Origin: an uncultured Neomegalonema sp.
Lineage (GTDB): Bacteria; Pseudomonadota; Alphaproteobacteria; Rhodobacterales; Rhodobacteraceae
DNA length: 64,000 bases
Assembly (NCBI GenBank): GCA_937911325.1
Contig: CALDSD010000015.1
Span: forward strand, 32,883 to 96,882
Direction: 5' to 3'
Within the stretch, counting starts at the first letter, position 1. The number at the start of each line of letters is the position of its first letter. Of the stretch, positions 1-7,058 are shown in pieces. The translations under genes and the position numbers were made by a program. The notes beneath the pieces were generated by a model that was not told the DNA's origin, searched no databases, and was given only the letters and a program-made list of their open reading frames with translations.

Positions 1-66
1 CGAAATTCTCCCGATCCTCCAGCGCGTTCAACGATCGCAGCATGATCTGTGTCTGGATCGTCTGTT

Positions 67-141
67 TCCTGGGTAGCTCAGTGGTAGAGCGGCCGTTTGA
101 AGGGCGGCGCGGCGGTGGTTCGAGCCCATCCCCAGGAGCCA
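67..141 (+). tRNA. tRNA with GAA anticodon (Phe-type anticodon on an Asn-like body)
   Basis: A full cloverleaf folds: acceptor 67-73 pairs with 131-137, the D arm is GCTC/GAGC, the anticodon stem is 92-96/104-108, and the T arm has the TTCGAGC loop. U8, A14, G18G19, A21, T54T55C56 and A58 are all in place, and CCA is encoded. The anticodon loop TTGAAGG gives GAA, which reads Phe codons. The rest is not Phe-like: the acceptor starts U1:A72, position 73 is G rather than A, and 37-38 are GG. The first pair, G73 and D arm match the tRNA-Asn at the other end of the window. The anticodon reading is solid; the charged amino acid is not certain. Confidence 0.75.
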
Positions 142-150
142 AATTTCTAC

Positions 151-225
151 GGACGTGCCCCCGTCTGGCGACGGGACCCGGTTGTCGACCGGTTGAGGCG
201 AGTTCGATTCTCGTCACGTCCGCCA
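151..225 (+). tRNA. tRNA with GTC anticodon (Asp-type), structurally aberrant
   Basis: The acceptor GGACGTG (151-157) pairs perfectly with 215-221, followed by G73 and encoded CCA. The T arm is GCGAG/CTCGT around loop TTCGATT. The anticodon loop TTGTCGA gives GTC, for Asp, and G73 fits Asp. Several normally invariant features are off: position 8 is C, position 14 is T (so the usual U8-A14 contact is absent), the top anticodon-stem pair is C:T, and the variable loop has only four bases. It lies nine bases after the first tRNA. It is either a divergent functional tRNA or one that is decaying. Confidence 0.65.
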
Positions 226-226
226 A

Positions 227-273
227 CCTTCCGTAAGCCTGCGACCGGAGTTCGAGACTCTGAGGGAGGTCCA
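227..273 (+). other. tRNA-like minihelix lacking D and anticodon arms
   Basis: This 47-base unit looks like a tRNA with its middle removed. CCTTCC (227-232) pairs with GGGAGG (264-269), including one G:T pair. A T arm CGGAG-TTCGAGA-CTCTG follows at 246-262, then a single base and CCA (271-273). Only about 13 bases separate the 5' acceptor strand from the T arm, so neither a D arm nor an anticodon arm can form. It starts one base after the CCA of the preceding tRNA. It could be a deletion remnant or a functional acceptor/T-arm minihelix; the sequence alone cannot decide. Confidence 0.5.
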
Positions 274-289
274 GCATCGCTGAACATGT

Positions 290-366
290 GCGCCTGTGGC
301 CCAACTGGCAGAGGCGGCCGCCTCAGAAGCGGCAGGTTGGAGGTTCGACTCCTCCCAGGCGCACCA
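290..366 (+). tRNA. tRNA with CAG anticodon (Leu-type) without the long variable arm
   Basis: The acceptor GCGCCTG (290-296) pairs with CAGGCGC (356-362), then A73 and encoded CCA. The anticodon stem GCCGC/GCGGC holds loop CTCAGAA, giving anticodon CAG for Leu CUG codons. The D arm (three pairs plus a C:A mismatch and a nine-base loop) resembles that of tRNA-Leu, and A73 is a Leu determinant. Bacterial tRNA-Leu normally has a long extra arm, whereas here positions 334-338 form an ordinary five-base variable loop. The gene closes the array. Confidence 0.68.
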
Positions 367-501
367 CAAGCTCTGGCGGAGCAATCGCCACGCCTCACCG
401 CCAAAGAAGACCGCACACTGCGGCGCAGAGTGAGCGCATGGCGGCTGTTCCGACCTGAACGATCGCCGTGCAGCCGCATTTCGCAGCGACATGTACGTTC
501 T

Positions 502-1050
502 CTAGCGAGTGGCCGAACCTGTCGTTGGCACGACGGTGGGAAGCACAAAACTTGGCTGAGGCGCGACCGTCGCCGTGCCCTCGACAGTGCTGGTCGAACC
601 GACGTCCCGCACCACAGACAGCGTCTCGCGATAAAGGCTGAGGTACTCTTCTTTGTTCAGTTTGTAGTTGAAGGCGGCTTCACAAAGCCGAAACATCAGC
701 TCGCGGGTGATCAGCACAGACGGCGCGCGCCCTCCAAGCGGGCTTTCTTGCGCGCCGACGCCTGCGGCGGCGCCCGTGCTAACATTCACGAGTCCGATAT
801 CGAGCGCGATTTCACGAACCTCGTCGTATGTCGCGTCGGGTTCTGGACCCGTGCACATGATGATTTGATCCGAAGTGTCGCGTTCGAGGAAGTTGACCGC
901 ATAAAGAGCGGCCGTGCTGACGCCAACGGTGCCCACAGGTGATTCAATCAGCTGTGGGTTGGGAATCTGACCGGTCGCACAGCCGCTCGACAGCATTGCG
1001 ACCAAGACAACTACGGATATCTTGGCGCGCCCGCGTCGATGGTCGGCCAT
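502..1050 (-). CDS. Outer-membrane-type lipoprotein, paralogue of the gene at 29333
   Basis: A 182-residue protein of unknown function. The ATG at 1050 is chosen because it opens a short basic n-region and hydrophobic stretch ending in the lipobox LSSGC, with the lipidated Cys at residue 24. An in-frame start 18 codons upstream would place an unlikely extension before the signal peptide. After a Pro-rich linker, the core carries C66-T-G-P-E-P-D-A and, about 55 residues later, R-L-C123-E-A. The lipoprotein encoded at 29333-30292 has the same two-cysteine pattern, so the two are related. Its C-terminus is Ser/Thr/Pro-rich and low in complexity. No function is assigned. Confidence 0.75.
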   Translation of the reverse strand: MADHRRGRAKISVVVLVAMLSSGCATGQIPNPQLIESPVGTVGVSTAALYAVNFLERDTSDQIIMCTGPEPDATYDEVREIALDIGLVNVSTGAAAGVGAQESPLGGRAPSVLITRELMFRLCEAAFNYKLNKEEYLSLYRETLSVVRDVGSTSTVEGTATVAPQPSFVLPTVVPTTGSATR

Positions 1051-1408
1051 CTCACCCCTTTGAACGGCGCGACGCCGATACTGCGACCAATGAAACATCT
1101 CCACCCCTTCGAGAAGGCGTCCGCTTGGTCTTCCTTGGGCGCAGCATCCTGCCCAGTTCCAACCGAGCGGACCCGGTACATGATTTTTGCAAGCAAATCC
1201 GGGCCAAGTCCCGTATTTTATCTGAACTGGCTTTGACTCTGTCGCCTTAAGCCGCCTCGGCCTCTCAAGACGCTACCAGCCTATTCCCAATATATAAACG
1301 AGTTGTGAAGACCGAATATTGATGGCAATGAGGTTGAACGCGTCCTTTTATTTTGAAGCTGCATGATGTCGCTCAAGTGCTGCGCTTGCCTGGCGGTTCT
1401 AAGGCGCG
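1051..1408. other. Intergenic stretch, no gene seen
   Basis: This divergent spacer separates the lipoprotein gene from the helicase leader. The part near 1283-1350 is visibly richer in A and T than its surroundings and is the likeliest place for promoters. No reading frame here looks like a gene. Confidence 0.4.
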
Positions 1409-1444
1409 ATCCCGTTTTTGCAGCCACACGCAAGAACACGGGAT
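1409..1444 (+). ncRNA. Long stem-loop in the helicase leader or a small RNA
   Basis: ATCCCGT (1409-1415) pairs perfectly with ACGGGAT (1438-1444). The interior TTTTGC pairs with GCAAGA, leaving an AGCCACAC loop. The hairpin lies 44 bases before an intrinsic terminator. The two together look like a structured RNA, either a free small RNA or an attenuated leader for the downstream RNA helicase. Confidence 0.45.
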
Positions 1445-1487
1445 ACATTCACGAAGTTTGCTGCGCGGGCGCTCTGTGATGCGGGTC

Positions 1488-1506
1488 CGCTGCAGGCAGC
1501 GTTTTT
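1488..1506 (+). terminator. Intrinsic terminator or attenuator upstream of the helicase gene
   Basis: CGCTG (1488-1492), loop CAGG, CAGCG (1497-1501), then TTTTT. No protein gene ends just before it on this strand. It therefore terminates either a small RNA or an attenuated leader transcript of the helicase gene that begins about 350 bases further on. Confidence 0.55.
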
Positions 1507-1768
1507 ATCCCCCATCCCTCTGAGAGATCATTGAGTTGGTCTTGACTTTTGCGGCGCCGAGAGCGATGTCCCGCACATGCGAACGGCAGCTTCCGCGTGA
1601 GAAGCCGCCGGCGCCGCGAACAGCGTCTGCCCTCAATAGGGTAGGGATCGCGGGTTTCACCAGGCGCTTGTCGAGCGCCTTGCTCATTTCCAGGGTTCCC
1701 ATTTCACGCGGGGTTCCAACGGTCTTCCTTCCCACAGGGAGTGTTGAGATCGCAACCGCACCATCTCT

Positions 1769-1788
1769 CTTCGCTGAGGTCAGCGAAG
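1769..1788 (+). promoter_or_regulatory. Hairpin at the helicase translation-start region
   Basis: CTTCGCTG, loop AGGT, CAGCGAAG is a perfect eight-base-pair stem with a purine-rich loop. It ends one base before the first in-frame ATG (1790) and about 76 bases before the preferred TTG start. This placement could control ribosome access, a common theme for cold-induced RNA helicases. The role is inferred. Confidence 0.4.
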
Positions 1789-1864
1789 CATGAGGTCCAT
1801 TTGCTTTCCGGATGACGGCCTGGGCGCTGCACGCGCTGGCTGGTCCGAAAACGAGGATGTTTAC

Positions 1865-3280
1865 TTGACTGCTATTCCATCTCAGTTCGATGCGCTCGGA
1901 CTGTCGAAACCGCTTCTGAAATCGATCGCTAAACTCGGTTTTGACGAACCCACGCCGATCCAGACCCAGGCGATCCCGTTTGTGCTCGAAGGACGCGATC
2001 TGCTGGGGCTCGCGCAGACCGGCACCGGCAAGACGGCGGCGTTTGGCTTGCCATTGCTGCAACATCTGATGGCCGACCCGGAAAGGCTCGCGCCAAAGTG
2101 CGTCCGGGCTCTGATCCTGTCGCCGACCCGCGAACTGGTGAACCAGATCGCCGACAACATTCGCAGCTATACGGGGGGCGCGCCTCTCCGCATCGCGCGC
2201 GTCGTTGGCGGCGCGTCGATCAACCTCCAATCCCAAAAACTCGCCAAGGGCGTCGACGTTCTCGTCGCAACTCCAGGACGATTGCTGGACCTCGTGGAGC
2301 GTCGCGCGGTGTTCCTCGATACTGCAAAGTTCCTGATCCTGGACGAAGCCGACCAGATGCTTGATCTCGGCTTCATTCACGCATTGCGCAAGATTGAAAA
2401 ACTGGTTGGACAGCCGCGCCAGACGCTATTGTTCTCTGCGACGATGCCGACAAAGATCGAAGCGCTGGGGCGTGAGTATCTGAACAATCCCGCGCGTGTC
2501 GAAGTCGCTCCGGCTGGAAAAGCGGCCGACAAGGTTCGTCAAACGGTCCACTTTGTCGAACAGTCCGAGAAGGCCGATCTGCTCAAGCAGTGCCTGGCCG
2601 AGCGCCCGGATGATCTGTCACTTGTCTTCGCCCGCACCAAGCATGGCGCGGAGAAGCTGATGAAGGGCCTGGTCAAAGCCGGGTTCAAAGCTGCGTCGAT
2701 CCACGGCAACAAGAGCCAGGGTCAGCGCGAGCGGGCGATCAAGGCGTTTCGCCAGGGCGAGATCCGGGTTTTGGTCGCAACAGACGTCGCGGCGCGCGGC
2801 ATCGATATCCCGGGGGTCAGCCATGTCTACAACTATGAGCTGCCGGAGGTGGCCGAAAGCTACGTGCATCGGATTGGGCGTACGGCGCGCGCCGGCGCAG
2901 ACGGCGAAGCCGTCGCGTTCTGTGCGCCGGTCGAACAAAAGCTGCTGCGCGACATCCAGAAGCTGATGGGGATTAAGGTCGAGGTGGCCAGCGGCGAACC
3001 CGCGGCCGTCGAGCCGGCGCCGCCCAAGCGAGGCGGCGGCGGGGGGCGCCATGGCCGCAATCAAGGCGGCAGGGATGATGGGGCCCGAAAGCATGGACGC
3101 GGAGGTCAGGCGGCGCGCAATCCGGGCGGCCGCAAGCCTGCGCCGAAACCGAACTCAGCGCGCCCTGAGAGTGCTCAACGCAAAGCTGCGCACGCAGAGC
3201 ATCCCGGCGGCGGGCGACCAAAGCACGGGCGTCCAGGCAAGTGGCGCCGCGCTCGCAAAGCCAAGGCGGTGAACGCCTAA
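1865..3280 (+). CDS. rhlE: DEAD-box ATP-dependent RNA helicase (RhlE type)
   Basis: The enzyme unwinds RNA duplexes using ATP and acts in ribosome assembly and RNA decay, often in the cold. The 471-residue protein shows the Q motif (PTPIQ), Walker A AQTGTGKT near residue 50, PTREL, the DEAD box LDEADQMLD, SAT, and the helicase C-terminal motif HRIGRTARAG. A Gly/Arg/Lys-rich tail of about 90 residues, typical of RhlE proteins, follows. The TTG at 1865 is preferred because GAGGA lies seven bases upstream and family members start at this point. The in-frame ATG at 1790 would add 25 atypical residues and directly abuts a hairpin. The leader carries further structure (1409-1788). Confidence 0.92.
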   Translation: MTAIPSQFDALGLSKPLLKSIAKLGFDEPTPIQTQAIPFVLEGRDLLGLAQTGTGKTAAFGLPLLQHLMADPERLAPKCVRALILSPTRELVNQIADNIRSYTGGAPLRIARVVGGASINLQSQKLAKGVDVLVATPGRLLDLVERRAVFLDTAKFLILDEADQMLDLGFIHALRKIEKLVGQPRQTLLFSATMPTKIEALGREYLNNPARVEVAPAGKAADKVRQTVHFVEQSEKADLLKQCLAERPDDLSLVFARTKHGAEKLMKGLVKAGFKAASIHGNKSQGQRERAIKAFRQGEIRVLVATDVAARGIDIPGVSHVYNYELPEVAESYVHRIGRTARAGADGEAVAFCAPVEQKLLRDIQKLMGIKVEVASGEPAAVEPAPPKRGGGGGRHGRNQGGRDDGARKHGRGGQAARNPGGRKPAPKPNSARPESAQRKAAHAEHPGGGRPKHGRPGKWRRARKAKAVNA

Positions 3281-3298
3281 GACGCGGCGGGACGCTCG

Positions 3299-4180
3299 CT
3301 AATCGCCCCGAGAGCCCTTGCGGCCATGCTCGGGGCGTTCATCCTCGACGGCGCTGGGATCGGCGTCGTAGATCAGCCGATCCTCCCCGGCGAGGCAGAC
3401 GAAGCGTTTGCCGCGCATGCGCCCGATCAGCGTCAAACCGACCTGGCGAGCGATCTCGACGCCGCTTGCGGTGAACCCTGAGCGCGAGGCGAGCACCGGC
3501 ACGCCCATCATCGCGGTCTTCATCACCATTTCCGACGTCAGCCGACCGGTTGTGTAAAACAGCTTGTCGTCTGCGTTCTCACCGCTGGCGAACATCCAGC
3601 CGGCGATCTTGTCGACCGCATTATGTCGGCCGACATCCTCCATGTAGACCAGCGGCTGGTCCTCGCGGCACAAGACGCAGCCGTGGATCGCCCCCGCCTC
3701 CAGGTACAAGGACGGGTGGGTGTTGATCTTCTTGGCGAGGGCGTAAAGCCAGCTCGCACGAACCTGCGAGCCGTCCGCGGCTTTGGGCAACACGATCTGG
3801 TCGATCGCCTCCATCACGTCGCCATAAACTGTGCCGACGGCGCAGCCTGAGGTTCGGACCTTCTTCTGCAGCTTCGCCTCATAGTCGGTCTCGCGCTCGG
3901 TTCGCACGACGACGACCTCTAAATCGTCGTCATACTCGACTGCGGTCACGACATCGTCCCGTTGCAGCATGTTCTGGTTGAGCAGATACCCCACCGCCAG
4001 ATGCTCCGGGTGATCTCCAATCGTCATCGCCGTGACGATCTCCTGTCGGTTCAGGTAGATCGTGAGCGGGCGTTCCTCGACGACGCGGATCTGAACCTCG
4101 CGTCCCTCGTGGTCTCGGCCAGTGACGGGCCGGGTGAGGGCCGGGTCGTGTGGGTCGGGGGCTATCAAAAACTCTGACAT
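3299..4180 (-). CDS. fdhD: Formate dehydrogenase accessory sulfurtransferase FdhD
   Basis: FdhD passes sulfur from IscS to the molybdenum cofactor of formate dehydrogenase and is needed for its activity. The 293-residue protein has the family's catalytic cysteine pair G-C-V-L-C near residue 170, followed by VGRHNAVDK and the TTGRLTSEM segment. The ATG at 4180 is preferred over an upstream TTG, giving the start MSEFLIAPD. The gene converges on the helicase gene with an 18-base gap. The other cofactor genes, mobA-mobB-moeA, lie at 16.5-18.9 kb, but no formate dehydrogenase gene is in view. Confidence 0.93.
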   Translation of the reverse strand: MSEFLIAPDPHDPALTRPVTGRDHEGREVQIRVVEERPLTIYLNRQEIVTAMTIGDHPEHLAVGYLLNQNMLQRDDVVTAVEYDDDLEVVVVRTERETDYEAKLQKKVRTSGCAVGTVYGDVMEAIDQIVLPKAADGSQVRASWLYALAKKINTHPSLYLEAGAIHGCVLCREDQPLVYMEDVGRHNAVDKIAGWMFASGENADDKLFYTTGRLTSEMVMKTAMMGVPVLASRSGFTASGVEIARQVGLTLIGRMRGKRFVCLAGEDRLIYDADPSAVEDERPEHGRKGSRGD

Positions 4181-4264
4181 GAGATCGCACGAAACCGCAT
4201 TGGCGCGGCCGGTCAAGCTCGGATAGGCAGAGGGTCAGGCAAGTCGGGTCGCGAGAGGTCGCTG

Positions 4265-4972
4265 GTGAGCGGGTCCAGTCGAGGGTTTTGGGACGGTGTC
4301 GTCGCGTCGCTGCCGGTGATGTTGGCGGTCGGCCCGTTTGGCATGATCTTCGGGGTGATCGCCACGGAGGCCGGGCTGAACCTGCTGGAGACGATGGCGA
4401 TGACGACGATTGTGATCGCCGGCGCGTCGCAACTCGCGGCGCTTCAGCTGATGACCGACAACGCGCCGGTCGCCCTGGCGATCCTCACCGGAGCTGTCGT
4501 GAATCTTCGAATGGCGATGTATTCCGCCGCCATCGCCTCGCAGTGGCGCGGGGCGCCCCTTTGGGCGAGAGCATTCGCCGCGTACTTTCTGCACGATCAG
4601 TCCTTCGCTCTGTCGATGCGCCGCTATGCGGAACAACCGGCCGAACCGCAACCCGGCAAGATCGCCTTCTTCTTCGGTGTTGGAGTGACCACGGTCATCG
4701 TCTGGGTTGGGGCCTCTTATGTCGGCGCTTTGGCGGGGTCGATGGCGCCGCCGGAGTGGCGGCTCGACTTCGCTGTGCCGGTCACCTTCATCGCGGCTGT
4801 GGCTCCATTGCTGCGCTCCGCGCCTCAGTTGGCGGCGGCGATGACAGCCATCGTCGCGTCGTTGGTTCTGGCGCCCCTCCCGTTCAATCTCGGGTTGATC
4901 GTCGCCTCGGCGCTCGGGATCGCCGCGGGCGCGACTTTGGAGACGATCATGGCGCGAAGGGCCGCCGCATGA
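4265..4972 (+). CDS. azlC: AzlC family branched-chain amino acid exporter, large subunit
   Basis: AzlC and AzlD form an inner-membrane exporter for branched-chain amino acids and some analogues. The 235-residue product has about five to six hydrophobic segments and the AzlC signature region near residues 25-60 (VGPFGMIFG through AGASQLAALQL). The start is GTG with GAGAGG about ten bases upstream. Its TGA overlaps the ATG of azlD (ATGA), so the two are translationally coupled. The substrate range here is inferred from the family. Confidence 0.9.
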   Translation: MSGSSRGFWDGVVASLPVMLAVGPFGMIFGVIATEAGLNLLETMAMTTIVIAGASQLAALQLMTDNAPVALAILTGAVVNLRMAMYSAAIASQWRGAPLWARAFAAYFLHDQSFALSMRRYAEQPAEPQPGKIAFFFGVGVTTVIVWVGASYVGALAGSMAPPEWRLDFAVPVTFIAAVAPLLRSAPQLAAAMTAIVASLVLAPLPFNLGLIVASALGIAAGATLETIMARRAAA

Positions 4973-5310
4973 GCGCGTCAACCGAGCTGACATCGGCAGA
5001 AATCTGGATTGTTATCATAGGCTTAGGTCTTGCGACTTACCTGATCCGCTTTTCCTTCCTCGGGTTGATGGGCGGTCGAGCGCCGTCGCCCTTCGTCGAG
5101 AAGCTGCTGCGCTATGTGCCGGCCGCCGTCTTGCCGGCGTTGATCGCGCCGATGGTTGCGATTGACCGCGAGACCGGCGGGGTGGCTGCGCCTGAACAAA
5201 TCATCGCGGCATGCGTTGCTGTCGGCGTGGGGGTTCTCAGTCGAAACGTTCTGGCGACGATCGCCGCCGGGATGGGAACGCTTTGGGCTTTGACGGCGCT
5301 GGGTCTCTAG
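4969..5310 (+). CDS. azlD: AzlD family branched-chain amino acid exporter, small subunit
   Basis: A 113-residue membrane protein with three to four hydrophobic helices, including ATYLIRFSF and the YVPAAVLPAL segment typical of AzlD. It starts within the azlC stop codon (ATGA). Its own stop overlaps the stop codon of the convergent Lrp gene. It acts as the small partner of AzlC. Confidence 0.9.
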   Translation: MSASTELTSAEIWIVIIGLGLATYLIRFSFLGLMGGRAPSPFVEKLLRYVPAAVLPALIAPMVAIDRETGGVAAPEQIIAACVAVGVGVLSRNVLATIAAGMGTLWALTALGL

Positions 5311-5774
5311 AGCGGCATCGCGGCGTCGGCGACGATGGTGCGCAGGGCGAAGCTCGTGTGCAGCTGTCGAACGCCGGGCAGGCGCGCTAGGCTTTCGCGA
5401 TGGATCCGCGCGAAGTCGGCTGTATCGGCGACCGCCACCTTGAGCAGATAGTCGGCTTGGCCGGCCATCAGATGGCACTCGAGGATCTCCGGGCAGGCTC
5501 GAACGCCGGCCTCGAAGGCGTCGAGCGCGTCTTCCGCCTGGCTCTGCAGCGAGATCTCCACGAAGACCATCGTCGGACGCCCGATCGCGGCCCGGCTCAA
5601 ACGAGCGCTGTACCCTTCGATGACGCCAATGTCTTCAAGCCGCTGGACGCGGCGAAGGCATGCCGAGGCGGAGAGGTTCACCCGCTCTGAAAGCTCTGTA
5701 TTGGTGATGCGTCCGTCCGCCTGCAGCAGACTGAGAATCTTACGGTCTGTTGCATCCAGTTCAATCGTCAGCAT
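5307..5774 (-). CDS. Lrp/AsnC family regulator, probable activator of alanine dehydrogenase
   Basis: This 155-residue protein has the standard two-domain Lrp layout. An N-terminal winged helix-turn-helix (residues about 5-60, with TNTELSERVNLSASACLRRV) is followed by an effector-binding RAM domain. It is divergent from the alanine dehydrogenase gene across a 128-base spacer rich in inverted repeats. This is the classic AldR arrangement, in which the regulator senses alanine and controls ald. Convergence with azlD makes a role in amino acid export control also possible. Confidence 0.88.
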   Translation of the reverse strand: MLTIELDATDRKILSLLQADGRITNTELSERVNLSASACLRRVQRLEDIGVIEGYSARLSRAAIGRPTMVFVEISLQSQAEDALDAFEAGVRACPEILECHLMAGQADYLLKVAVADTADFARIHRESLARLPGVRQLHTSFALRTIVADAAMPL

Positions 5775-5800
5775 TTAATTTTGTGTTTCATCAAAACGAC

Positions 5801-5858
5801 CGCAGAATATTGCTTAGTATGGCGATTAATCGCCCTCTCTTTGCAAGGACATTCTGCG
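5801..5858. promoter_or_regulatory. Nested inverted repeats, probable Lrp-type operator of ald and its regulator
   Basis: A perfect 14-base palindrome GGCGATTAATCGCC lies at 5821-5834. It is flanked almost symmetrically by CGCAGAAT (5801-5808) and ATTCTGCG (5851-5858), which are inverted copies of each other. The whole sits in the spacer between the divergent Lrp-type gene and ald. Such nested symmetry fits an Lrp-family oligomer wrapping DNA. Confidence 0.6.
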
Positions 5859-5902
5859 GGAAAAACGGCATCCTCAGAAAAACAGAATAGTGGGAGGTCG
5901 CG

Positions 5903-7018
5903 ATGCGGATTGGATGTCCAAAAGAAATCAAGGTTCAAGAACACCGGGTTGGAATGACCCCAGCCGCTGCGCGAGAGGCCGTCGCCCACGGTCATGAGGT
6001 CTGGATTGAGACCGGCGCAGGCGTGGGCGCGGGGTTTTCGGACGACGCGTACGAGGCGGTGGGCGCGAAGATGATCTCTTCGGCCGCGGAGATCTTCGCG
6101 AACGCCGATATGATCGTGAAAGTGAAGGAACCGCAGGCGGTTGAGCGGAAGATGCTGCGCGAGGGGCAGGTCCTTTACACATATCTCCACCTGGCGCCTG
6201 ATCTCGACCAGACCAAAGACCTCATCGACAGCGGCGCGGTGTGTATCGCTTACGAGACCGTAACGGATGCGCGCGGCGGACTTCCGCTGCTGGCCCCGAT
6301 GTCGGAGGTGGCTGGTCGACTGGCGCCGCAGGTCGGCGCGTGGGCGCTGCAAAAGCCCAATGGCGGCCGTGGTGTTCTGATGGGCGGCGTGCCCGGCGTT
6401 GGTCCGGCGAAAGTGACAGTGATCGGCGGTGGCATGGTCGGCACAAACGCCGCGCGCGTGGCCGCTGGAATGGGCGCGGAGGTGACGGTGCTCGACCGTT
6501 CCTTGCCGCGGCTGACCTATCTCGACGACGTCTATCGCGGCGTGTTCCGCAACCGGTTCGCGTCGAAGGACAACACCGAAGAGTTGGTCCTGGAGTCGGA
6601 TCTGGTCGTCGGCGCCGTGCTCGTTCCGGGCGCTGAAGCGCCAAAGCTCATCGCGCGCGGGCAATTGGGCCAGATGAAGCCCGGAGCGGTGCTGGTCGAC
6701 GTCGCGATCGACCAGGGCGGATGTTTCGAAACGTCCCGCCCAACCACGCATGACGACCCGATCTACGAGGTCGACGGGATCATCCACTATTGCGTCGCCA
6801 ACATGCCGGGCGCTGTGGCGCGCACCTCGACGATCGCTCTTGGAAACGCAACGATGCCGCAGATGATCGCTCTAGCCGACAAGGGCTGGAAGCAGGCGTG
6901 CGCGGACGACCCGCACCTCGCCAACGGCCTCAACGTCGTGCACGGCCAGGTGACCCATGCGGCGGTCGGCGTCGCGCATGGCATGCAAGCGGTCTCGCCG
7001 CAGTCGGTTCTGGAATAG
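5903..7018 (+). CDS. ald: Alanine dehydrogenase
   Basis: The enzyme catalyses reversible NAD-dependent deamination of L-alanine to pyruvate and ammonia in the cytosol. The 371-residue length is standard. Visible features are the N-terminal MRIGCPKEIK and HRVGMTP, the substrate-site KVKEP segment, YLHLA with the catalytic His, and the NAD-binding VIGGGMVGTNAA near residue 175. A conserved HYCVANMPGAVARTST segment follows. The start is ATG with GGGAGG upstream. It is controlled from the palindromic spacer shared with the Lrp-type gene. Confidence 0.96.
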   Translation: MRIGCPKEIKVQEHRVGMTPAAAREAVAHGHEVWIETGAGVGAGFSDDAYEAVGAKMISSAAEIFANADMIVKVKEPQAVERKMLREGQVLYTYLHLAPDLDQTKDLIDSGAVCIAYETVTDARGGLPLLAPMSEVAGRLAPQVGAWALQKPNGGRGVLMGGVPGVGPAKVTVIGGGMVGTNAARVAAGMGAEVTVLDRSLPRLTYLDDVYRGVFRNRFASKDNTEELVLESDLVVGAVLVPGAEAPKLIARGQLGQMKPGAVLVDVAIDQGGCFETSRPTTHDDPIYEVDGIIHYCVANMPGAVARTSTIALGNATMPQMIALADKGWKQACADDPHLANGLNVVHGQVTHAAVGVAHGMQAVSPQSVLE

Positions 7019-7020
7019 AC

Positions 7021-7040
7021 GAGGGGCGGTGTCGCCCCTC
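7021..7040. terminator. Hairpin between convergent ald and mscL
   Basis: GAGGGGCG, loop GTGT, CGCCCCTC is an eight-base-pair perfect stem between two genes that end facing each other. There is no clear T run on either side, so it may slow transcription or protect 3' ends rather than act as a full intrinsic terminator. Confidence 0.5.
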
Positions 7041-7058
7041 ATTCGATCGACTCTAGAC

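Noticed and set aside
1..66. A fifth tRNA-like unit at the left edge
   Set aside because: A TTCAACG that could mimic a T loop is not flanked by pairable five-base arms, and there is no CCA in register.
97..942. Plus-strand open frame of 281 codons across the tRNA array and lipoprotein gene
   Set aside because: It crosses folded tRNA genes and runs antisense to a lipoprotein with a clear signal peptide. It is a product of high GC content.
1536..1793. Plus-strand open frame of 85 codons in the helicase leader that overlaps the ATG at 1790
   Set aside because: It starts with TTG without a ribosome-binding site and has no protein-like composition. The overlap would be a nice coupling signal, but nothing else supports it.
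7021..7040. A full bidirectional intrinsic terminator
   Set aside because: The stem is perfect, but no T run follows on either strand, so it is reported only as a hairpin.
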